From positions 1-6,894 of the forward strand of contig JAFACO010000104.1 in NCBI GenBank assembly GCA_023425485.1: a stretch of DNA of 6,894 nt, read 5' to 3'. The notes under the pieces are model-generated. The model was not told the origin of the DNA, made no database searches, and worked only from the letters and a program-made list of their open reading frames with translations. Numbering within the stretch: position 1 is the first letter of the stretch; each line of letters opens with the position of its first letter. Position numbers and translations under genes: made by a program. Below are positions 1-4,391 of this stretch, piece after piece. This stretch comes from Bacillota bacterium (GTDB taxonomy: Bacteria > Bacillota > Clostridia > Lachnospirales > Lachnospiraceae).

Positions 1-1323
1 ATATTTAATGGCTTCTTTGCGGTCTATGATTTCAACATATTTTCCCGGTCCCTTTTTTACACCAGTAATAATATCATTAATAATCTCTTGTGGCTCTTCT
101 TTTCTCGGATTGTCCGAGGTAACTACCGTAAGATCTGCTAGTGTTGAGGATACCTCTCCCATCTCAAATCTTCTGTTTCTATCACGGTTTCCTCCGCAAC
201 CAAACAGGCAGATAAGTCGTGCTGGCTGATATTCTTTCAATGTAGTTAACAAGCTTTTCAAGCTCATTGCATTATGTGCATAGTCGATCATTAAAGTATA
301 GTGATCACTTACGGTAACCAATTCTACTCTACCCCTTACATTCACATGATTCAGAGCTTTTGTAATCTCTTCTTCCTTCACTCCAAAATGTCTGCAAAGG
401 GCCACTGCACAAAGAGAATTATATACATTGAACTTCCCTGGTACATTCATCTTCACACTCATATTCATAAGGCCTTCCACCTGATATGCAATACCAAGAT
501 AACCTGGTCTCTGTACTAATTCTACATTAGTTGCTCTCACATCTGCCTTTTCAGAAAATCCAAAGGTCTCCACCTTACAGGTATGACCTTCGAGAATTTC
601 TTCTGCATGGACATCATCTATATTAATTAAGCCTATATTACATTGCTTAAATAACTTGCTCTTACATCTTAAATAATCCTCGAAATCCTTATGCTCCGCC
701 CCACCAATATGGTCATGGCCTAAATTAGTAAAAATACCATAGTCAAACATGAAGCCAGACATACGATGCAACATAAGACCTTGGGAAGATGCTTCCATAA
801 CGACACAGTCACAACCTGCTTCTACCATTTCTGCAAAATACTGCTGTGTGAGATAAGATTCCGGGGTTGTATTATTAGAGGGAATTACTTTATCCCCAAT
901 AATGGTCTCAATGGTACCAATCAAACCAACTTTCTTCCCTGTATTTTCAAGAATGGACTTAATCATATAGGTAGTAGTTGTTTTACCCTTGGTACCAGTG
1001 ATACCAATCGTAGTCAGCTTCTTAGCTGGATGATCAAAATATGCGGCAGACATATATGCCAAGGCTACTCTGGTATTTTCCACTTTAATAATTGTAACAG
1101 ACTCTGGTACTTCCACCTCTTTTTCCACAATTACAGCTGTTGCACCTTTCTCAACAACTTCCTTTATAAAATTGTGTCCATCAACCACTGCACCGCTGAT
1201 ACACACAAATACAGAATCCTGAATTACATTTCTTGAGTCATATACTAATGTTGACACATTAGCAGTAACATCTCCTTTTACAACTGTATAATCCAACTCC
1301 TTAAGTAATCTCTCCAGCAACAT
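1..1323 (-). CDS. murE: MurE: UDP-N-acetylmuramyl-tripeptide synthetase, probably meso-diaminopimelate-adding (3' end cut off by window)
   Basis: Cytoplasmic ATP-dependent Mur ligase that adds the third amino acid to UDP-MurNAc-L-Ala-D-Glu in peptidoglycan precursor synthesis. I translated 441 codons from the ATG at 1323. Visible marks are the P-loop GITGTKGKTTT (residues 107-117, Lys114), MEASSQGL (177-183), TNLGHDHI (199-206), the probable carbamylated lysine in YLRCKSKLF (Lys221), the central-domain GRVEL (331-335), DYAHN (348-351), and DNPRKEEP (404-411) in the C-terminal domain. DNPR is the motif associated with diaminopimelate selection; lysine-adding enzymes differ at its Arg. GTKGK instead of GTNGK, SSQ instead of SSH and DYAHN recall the streptococcal MurE branch. 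An AGGAGG site (1331-1336) lies 7 nt before the ATG, which fixes the start. About 40-50 C-terminal residues should lie beyond the left edge. No other mur or division gene is seen next to it, so it may be a paralogue outside the main cluster. Confidence 0.95.
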   Translation of the reverse strand, partial: MLLERLLKELDYTVVKGDVTANVSTLVYDSRNVIQDSVFVCISGAVVDGHNFIKEVVEKGATAVIVEKEVEVPESVTIIKVENTRVALAYMSAAYFDHPAKKLTTIGITGTKGKTTTTYMIKSILENTGKKVGLIGTIETIIGDKVIPSNNTTPESYLTQQYFAEMVEAGCDCVVMEASSQGLMLHRMSGFMFDYGIFTNLGHDHIGGAEHKDFEDYLRCKSKLFKQCNIGLINIDDVHAEEILEGHTCKVETFGFSEKADVRATNVELVQRPGYLGIAYQVEGLMNMSVKMNVPGKFNVYNSLCAVALCRHFGVKEEEITKALNHVNVRGRVELVTVSDHYTLMIDYAHNAMSLKSLLTTLKEYQPARLICLFGCGGNRDRNRRFEMGEVSSTLADLTVVTSDNPRKEEPQEIINDIITGVKKGPGKYVEIIDRKEAIKY

Positions 1324-1409
1324 ATATAATCCTCCTAAAATTATTTGCATTATCTATTGATTCTTAACTTAAAATACCAATTCTATCACCAATTCCACCT
1401 AATGGTATG

Positions 1410-1440
1410 TAGTTTGATACTGTCTAGACTTGGCAAACTA
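1410..1440 (-). repeat. Inverted repeat (hairpin) in the murE 5' untranslated leader
   Basis: The arms tagtttg (1410-1416) and caaacta (1434-1440) are perfectly complementary, and the 17-nt interior contains the palindrome gtctagac (1422-1429). It lies about 90 nt before the murE start and about 55 nt after the predicted transcription start. There is no U-run after it, so it is not a terminator. The role is unknown. Confidence 0.4.
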
Positions 1441-1499
1441 TAATTAATCTTACTGATTATCCTATTCCTTTTGATTATCTATCATAACTACCTTATATA

Positions 1500-1527
1500 A
1501 TTATAGTGCAAAAATAATCTTTGTAAA
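1500..1527 (-). promoter_or_regulatory. Predicted sigma-A promoter of murE
   Basis: On the minus strand, -35 TTTACA (1522-1527), a 16-bp spacer and a consensus -10 TATAAT (1500-1505). Transcription would start near 1493, giving murE its own promoter and an untranslated leader of about 170 nt. This is the best promoter-like match in the intergenic region and points the same way as murE. Confidence 0.7.
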
Positions 1528-1533
1528 GATAAA

Positions 1534-1553
1534 CCTCGATTGTCAAATTGAGG
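1534..1553 (-). promoter_or_regulatory. Imperfect palindrome with a TTGACA element upstream of the murE promoter
   Basis: CCTCGATTGT/CAAATTGAGG matches its own reverse complement at 7 of 10 positions per half and contains TTGACA on the minus strand (1541-1546). The TTGACA has no good -10 at 17 bp, so it is either an upstream promoter fragment or a protein site just behind the -35 at 1522-1527. The support is weak. Confidence 0.2.
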
Positions 1554-1658
1554 TAGGTTGGTCCAATTTTCACCTTACAATAAACCCGAAAAGACTTTTG
1601 TATGAGTTTTCTATACAATCTATCCTTTTGTATTCAGAATGCGCAAACTTTTACATAA

Positions 1659-1696
1659 AAAACTCGTGTTTAGTAAAAACACTATACACGAGTTTT
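1659..1696 (-). terminator. Intrinsic terminator after the DUF2935 gene
   Basis: On the minus strand, AAACTCGTGT pairs with ACACGAGTTT; then comes one A-A mismatch, then TAGT pairs with ACTA around a GTTTTT loop, and a short U-run follows (1657-1660). It begins about 14 nt after the DUF2935 stop codon. The stem is symmetrical with A/T flanks on both sides, so it could work in both directions. It separates the mef/DUF2935 transcript from murE. Confidence 0.85.
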
Positions 1697-1709
1697 ATAA
1701 CTTAATTTA

Positions 1710-2630
1710 TTATTTCATAAAAATCTTCAATAGTCTTAAATAGTGATTTGCTTCTCGTAACGTATGATCACCTAATAATGGTATAATGATTGACTTGACT
1801 TTACATTCAATTAGACCTTGCGTGCCTTGAGCTTTAAAATCTCTAATTTTCATTGTAGCATCTAAGCTATCCTCTGTTACCTGATTAGCGGTAAACGTAT
1901 TATCCATTGCTGATTTAGCTTCTGCGGTTAACTGATCGAATTCATTTCCGAAGTTATTTGCTGCGATAATTAAATCGTTTTCCGTAGGATCAAGTAAACC
2001 ACGAATAAACTTTGCATGCTCTCCCATTATTCTATTCCAGAACATTTCTTGCTTTAAAGCTTCATTTTCAATATCCAACTCCACTCCACTTTGTAAATGT
2101 TGAATCATTGTTAAATATAATTTAGCTTCGCGCATAATATGATCTATTAACAGCGGGTAGTTCATGGTAAACATTTTACAAGACAATACACTGGATAAAA
2201 TTGTAGCTTTAAATTGTATCAGCGATGAGATTAATTCTACCGCTCTTTCATTAATGTCATAAACTGTTCTATCCAAACTTTGGTTTATAGGTTTCCTTCT
2301 GCCACTCATTAATTTCATTTCTGCTCTTGTTAGTTCCGTTGGTATTTGAATTCCAGTATAATAGGAAGAAACCATTTCAGCATTCATAGTATATTGTGTA
2401 TATACTTCCCCGGAATCAAGAACATCTTGGCTGACTACACCGTCTGATACTGAAATAACCTCCCATAATAATCTGTCGAACTCTTTGCGAAAGATATCTG
2501 CCTGCTGAGTAAAATTAAAATCCCTCGGTGTAAATCCTAACTCAAGAAAAAAGGAATGTTCTTTCATTATTCTTCCGAAAAACAAGTGTAATTCTAATGA
2601 CTGACGAGCAAATTCGTTGCTCAAATGCAT
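1710..2630 (-). CDS. DUF2935 domain protein, two-repeat helical-bundle protein of unknown function
   Basis: A 306-residue protein of the DUF2935 family, which is known from Bacillota and predicted to form helical bundles; its biochemical function is not established. The sequence shows an internal duplication. Counting from the ATG at 2630, RIMKEHSFF (20-28) matches RIMGEHAKF (200-208), and DHIMREAKLYL (163-173) matches DHTLREANHYL (288-298). The repeated Glu-His and His-x-x-x-Glu pairs are plausible metal ligands, which is inference. No signal peptide or membrane segment is evident, so it is probably cytoplasmic. I chose the ATG at 2630 because GGGGGA (2638-2643) lies 7 nt ahead; a TTG at 2657 or an ATG at 2645 would lengthen it by 9 or 5 residues without a comparable site. 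It follows mef by 103 bp with no terminator between, so it may be co-transcribed with the efflux gene. Its own terminator is at 1659-1696. Confidence 0.85.
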   Translation of the reverse strand: MHLSNEFARQSLELHLFFGRIMKEHSFFLELGFTPRDFNFTQQADIFRKEFDRLLWEVISVSDGVVSQDVLDSGEVYTQYTMNAEMVSSYYTGIQIPTELTRAEMKLMSGRRKPINQSLDRTVYDINERAVELISSLIQFKATILSSVLSCKMFTMNYPLLIDHIMREAKLYLTMIQHLQSGVELDIENEALKQEMFWNRIMGEHAKFIRGLLDPTENDLIIAANNFGNEFDQLTAEAKSAMDNTFTANQVTEDSLDATMKIRDFKAQGTQGLIECKVKSIIIPLLGDHTLREANHYLRLLKIFMK

Positions 2631-2637
2631 TATATTG

Positions 2638-2643
2638 TCCCCC
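2638..2643 (-). promoter_or_regulatory. Ribosome binding site that decides the DUF2935 start
   Basis: GGGGGA on the minus strand, 7 nt before the ATG at 2630. The alternative starts further upstream (ATG 2645, TTG 2657) have only A/T-rich sequence in front of them. Confidence 0.6.
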
Positions 2644-2662
2644 ATAAAATGCTTCAATCTAT

Positions 2663-2685
2663 AATATGAATCTGTTAAACATATT
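2663..2685 (-). repeat. Inverted repeat AATATG-N11-CATATT upstream of the DUF2935 gene
   Basis: Perfect 6-bp arms (2663-2668 and 2680-2685) around an 11-bp centre. A weak promoter could coincide: ATCACA (2685-2690), 18 bp, TATTAT (2661-2666) on the minus strand. If that promoter is real, the repeat would fill its spacer like an operator. The evidence is thin, and such AT-rich repeats also occur by chance. Confidence 0.25.
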
Positions 2686-2733
2686 GTGATTTTTTGCTAT
2701 TGATTTAAGTAAAGTTATACCCTCCAATCATGT

Positions 2734-3951
2734 TTATATTGAATCTAATTCTTTTATCTCACGCACCATCGGGCAAGCAATTGCAATTCCAAGGATTAAA
2801 ACACCTGATATTAAAAACCAGTGGTTTACACCAAATCGATCAGCTAGAAACCCAGAAAGGATTAATCCTAGTGGCATAGCAAGTGACATGATACTTCCGG
2901 TGAAGGAAAATACACGACCTAAGTATTCAGGTTTGATTTTTTCCTGAAAAAGAGCTGTTTGTACACCACTGTAAAATGGTACTGAAATACCCATCATTGC
3001 ACAGCAAACTACAAACATAGCAAATCCATTTGGAGGAAGTAACCCCGATACGGCTAGACTCGCTCCCATCACAAAAAATGAACCGATTATTAATTGAACA
3101 CGCTTTTCGTAACCTCCCAATCTTCCTAATATCAAGCCTCCTACCAACATCCCCAAGGCAAAAGCAATTTCGGTAATAGAAATATGCATGGGTGTTCCAT
3201 GAAAATATTCCATGCTAAATAAGGGGTATAGTGCATTAATTGGCATATAAACAAATGTATATAGTGTTCCTAAAAGTAATAATGCAAATAACCCTTTGCT
3301 TTGTCTCAATACGACAATTCCAGCTTTCATTTCCTTTAGGAAATTAACTTGCATATTTTGCTGATCTACTTTTAGCTTTGGTATATTCACAAATGCAACT
3401 GTGAGACTAGCAATTACTGCACCTAGCACATCGATGGCTATAATCGCATTTAATTCCCAAACAGAATATAAAAATGCTGCAACTGCCGGACTTAAAATAT
3501 AACTTAAAGACTGTAAGGACTGGCTATAACCAGCACATTTGGTCAACTGATCCTCCGGAACTAAAAGCGGTGTAACCGCATTCAAAGCAGGGGAATGAAA
3601 AGCTGTTCCGATACTACGGATAAACAATACTACCATAACCATCCAGACAGGTAACTCCATATACAATGTAATAATAGTGAGTACTGCTCCAGCTATAGCG
3701 ATAATTAAATCCGCTCCAATCATTATCGTTTTCCTATCATAGTGATCTATCAACACACCAATAGCTGGGCCAAAGACCGCATAGGGCAGAAAGCCAACGA
3801 GTGAGGCCATAGACAAGACCATCGCAGATTCTGTTTTTTCTGTAAGATAAAAAATAATCGTCATTTGTAGAATGGCACTTGTAATCAAAGATACTGCCTG
3901 CCCTGCCCATATTGTAAAGAACTTTAATTTCCAATTATTATTATTTTCCAT
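2734..3951 (-). CDS. mef: Mef-type macrolide efflux transporter (major facilitator superfamily)
   Basis: Inner-membrane proton-driven exporter of 14- and 15-membered macrolides, by family. The 405 residues equal the length I recall for Mef(A)/Mef(E), and long stretches agree with it from memory, including WKLKF and TIWAGQAVSLITSAILQM near the N-terminus, GADLIIA (79-85), the NAVTPLLVPE region (124-133), GYSQSLQS (141-148) and FQEKIKPEYLGRVFS (335-349). The charged loop GVLIDHYDRK (65-74) fits MFS motif A, with an equivalent charged loop near GRLGGYEKR (276-284). Hydrophobic segments fit twelve membrane helices. AGGAG (3961-3965) lies 9 nt before the ATG. Expression is very likely controlled by transcription attenuation through the MTASIRLR leader upstream. 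The usual downstream partner msr(D)/mel, an ABC-F ribosome protection gene, is absent; DUF2935 follows instead. No mobile-element gene is visible. Whether it belongs to a named mef class (80% identity rule) needs an alignment. Confidence 0.93.
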   Translation of the reverse strand: MENNNNWKLKFFTIWAGQAVSLITSAILQMTIIFYLTEKTESAMVLSMASLVGFLPYAVFGPAIGVLIDHYDRKTIMIGADLIIAIAGAVLTIITLYMELPVWMVMVVLFIRSIGTAFHSPALNAVTPLLVPEDQLTKCAGYSQSLQSLSYILSPAVAAFLYSVWELNAIIAIDVLGAVIASLTVAFVNIPKLKVDQQNMQVNFLKEMKAGIVVLRQSKGLFALLLLGTLYTFVYMPINALYPLFSMEYFHGTPMHISITEIAFALGMLVGGLILGRLGGYEKRVQLIIGSFFVMGASLAVSGLLPPNGFAMFVVCCAMMGISVPFYSGVQTALFQEKIKPEYLGRVFSFTGSIMSLAMPLGLILSGFLADRFGVNHWFLISGVLILGIAIACPMVREIKELDSI

Positions 3952-3970
3952 TTGTATTATCTCCTACATT

Positions 3971-4075
3971 TTATTTTGCTTCAATTTCTAATTTGAACAA
4001 TACTTTAAGCAATAAAAAATGCAGGCCAAAATCCGCAATGTGGCTTTGGTCTGCATTCATACCATATGGAAACAT
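3971..4075 (-). CDS. Possible 34-codon ORF overlapping the second terminator (uncertain)
   Basis: An ATG at 4075 opens a 34-codon frame beginning MFPYGMNADQ and ending LEIEAK, with stop TAA at 3971-3973, 19 nt before the mef ATG. It runs through both arms and the U-run of the 4014-4057 terminator, which encode the middle of the peptide. There is no good Shine-Dalgarno: only TTTTAAG precedes the ATG. If translated, a ribosome here would melt the terminator, so it could act as a second leader peptide. It could equally be a chance frame, and I do not recognise the peptide. Confidence 0.25.
   Translation of the reverse strand: MFPYGMNADQSHIADFGLHFLLLKVLFKLEIEAK
4014..4057 (-). terminator. Second intrinsic terminator in the mef leader
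   Basis: On the minus strand, AATGCAG (4051-4057) pairs with CTGCATT (4018-4024), then an A-C mismatch, then CCAAA (4045-4049) pairs with TTTGG (4026-4030), followed by a partly paired C/G-containing apex. A U-run (4014-4019) closes it. It stands between the attenuator and mef, so transcripts must pass it to express the pump. It could also stop read-through from comEC. Confidence 0.8.
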
Positions 4076-4081
4076 TCTTAA

Positions 4082-4111
4082 AATGACATAGTTAATAATG
4101 GCATAGTTAAA
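4082..4111 (-). repeat. 15-bp tandem duplication in the mef leader
   Basis: Two adjacent 15-bp units on the plus strand, aatgacatagttaat (4082-4096) and aatggcatagttaaa (4097-4111), agree at 13 of 15 positions. On the minus strand they read TTAACTATGCCATT and TTAACTATGTCATT, placing two ATGs in the same frame, 15 nt apart, ahead of a TAA. The spacing between the two terminators may have grown by this duplication. The function is unknown. Confidence 0.5.
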
Positions 4112-4169
4112 TAATCTATATCTCACCTACACTAAGGAATGCTCTCAATATCATATAAATAAGCACAAC

Positions 4170-4206
4170 AAAAAAGCCTATCTTGGGGATAGTTTCTGCT
4201 TTTTTT
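4170..4206 (-). terminator. Attenuator terminator directly after the mef leader peptide
   Basis: On the minus strand, AAAAAAGC (4198-4205) pairs with GCTTTTTT (4170-4177) and CTATC (4188-4192) pairs with GATAG (4178-4182) around a CCCAA loop. A five-base bulge AGAAA (4193-4197) lies on the 5' side. The U-run is the 3' arm itself, continued by GTTGT. An outer helix is possible: AGATAAGC (4214-4221), which is the last sense codon, the stop and two more bases, can pair with GCTTATTT (4157-4164). A ribosome held at the end of the leader peptide would cover this 5' side and let RNA polymerase continue. Confidence 0.75.
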
Positions 4207-4215
4207 ATTGCTAGC

Positions 4216-4242
4216 TTATCTTAAACGTATTGAGGCTGTCAT
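4216..4242 (-). CDS. mefL: Mef leader peptide MTASIRLR, macrolide-stalling attenuation peptide
   Basis: An 8-codon ORF reading MTASIRLR then TAA, with a strong GGAGG (4253-4257) 8-10 nt upstream. I recall the leader of streptococcal mef(E)/mel elements as MTASMRLR, so this copy would differ only by Ile for Met at position 5. The ending Arg-Leu-Arg is the Arg/Lys-X-Arg/Lys motif known to halt peptide-bond formation in ribosomes carrying erythromycin-type macrolides. The predicted mRNA start is about 34 nt before the ATG, and the attenuator hairpin begins 10 nt after the stop. The near-identity of sequence, place and gene context makes a chance ORF very unlikely. Confidence 0.88.
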   Translation of the reverse strand: MTASIRLR

Positions 4243-4282
4243 AGTATCGGTTCCTCCAAAATTCATATTTATTTCGAGACGA

Positions 4283-4311
4283 ATTCTAACATAATTAGTC
4301 AGTATAGTCAA
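4283..4311 (-). promoter_or_regulatory. Promoter of the mef leader transcript
   Basis: On the minus strand, -35 TTGACT (4306-4311), a 17-bp spacer and -10 TAGAAT (4283-4288), with an extended -10 TG one base ahead of the hexamer. The start would be near 4276, 34 nt before the leader ATG. A strong constitutive promoter followed by an attenuator is what drug-inducible attenuation needs. Confidence 0.8.
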
Positions 4312-4319
4312 TGTTAGAA
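4284..4319 (-). repeat. Perfect 9-bp inverted repeat framing the mef promoter
   Basis: On the plus strand, ttctaacat (4284-4292) and atgttagaa (4311-4319), with 18 bp between. One arm covers most of the -10 element and the other touches the first base of the -35. The symmetry fits an operator for a dimeric regulator, but part of the arm sequence is also imposed by the promoter. No regulator gene is seen in the window. Confidence 0.5.
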
Positions 4320-4343
4320 ATTAATTTAGCTTATTAGAAATTA
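4314..4343. repeat. 10-bp direct repeat ttagaaatta upstream of the mef promoter
   Basis: Two perfect copies at 4314-4323 and 4334-4343, 20 bp apart, so they would face the same side of the helix. The first overlaps the outer arm of the promoter inverted repeat, giving three TTAGAA/TTCTAA half-sites across 4284-4339. This could be a protein-binding array or merely AT-rich repetition. Confidence 0.4.
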
Positions 4344-4391
4344 TTTATCTAGTTATCTACTGTTTATTTTTGATAAAATCCTAATATCCAT

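Larger units (their letters stand above)
1324..1709. other. Intergenic region between murE and the DUF2935 gene
   Basis: No convincing gene is present. From the right it holds the terminator of the DUF2935 gene (1659-1696), a pair of 9-bp direct repeats cttttgtat (1595-1603 and 1625-1633, 30 bp apart), an imperfect palindrome with a TTGACA-like element (1534-1553), a consensus promoter pointing at murE (1500-1527), and a murE untranslated leader of about 170 nt containing a hairpin (1410-1440) and a 12-bp tandem repeat beginning accaattc (1376-1399). Confidence 0.7.
3952..4276 (-). promoter_or_regulatory. mef transcript leader: macrolide-responsive attenuator region
   Basis: About 325 nt of untranslated leader from the predicted start near 4276 to the mef ATG. 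In order it holds the leader peptide with its Shine-Dalgarno (4216-4257), a first terminator (4170-4206), an AT-rich stretch with a 15-bp tandem repeat (4082-4111), and a second terminator (4014-4057) about 60 nt before mef. The arrangement matches the ribosome-stalling attenuation known for mef/mel elements: without drug, transcription ends in the leader; with drug, a ribosome stalled on Arg-Leu-Arg blocks terminator formation. A second layer is suggested by GCATTC (4137-4142), which is complementary to GAATGC (4053-4058) in the 5' arm of the second terminator. The mechanism here is inferred from the sequence. Confidence 0.8.

Noticed and set aside
766..1236. Open frame of 156 codons on the plus strand
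   Set aside because: It lies wholly antisense to murE, has no Shine-Dalgarno, and its product looks like no protein (rich in Cys, His, Asn and Phe). The murE motifs on the other strand are unambiguous.
1380..1410. Possible T-box-like AGGTGGAA in the murE leader
   Set aside because: Only a few bases match the T-box antiterminator consensus, there is no terminator hairpin before murE, and no specifier stem is recognisable.
2631..2657. TTG start at 2657 for the DUF2935 protein
   Set aside because: No Shine-Dalgarno precedes it, whereas the ATG at 2630 has GGGGGA 7 nt upstream.
2700..2733. GGAGGG followed by TATAAC after the mef stop
   Set aside because: It looks like a ribosome site or -10 element, but no start codon lies at a usable distance and no -35 matches upstream.
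3737..3934. 65-codon minus-strand frame inside mef
   Set aside because: It is an out-of-frame shadow of the mef N-terminal region, which is clearly the coding frame.
4108..4154. 12-codon frame starting at the ATG near 4154 in the mef leader
   Set aside because: It has no Shine-Dalgarno, no stalling motif that I recognise, and no hairpin placed to respond to it.
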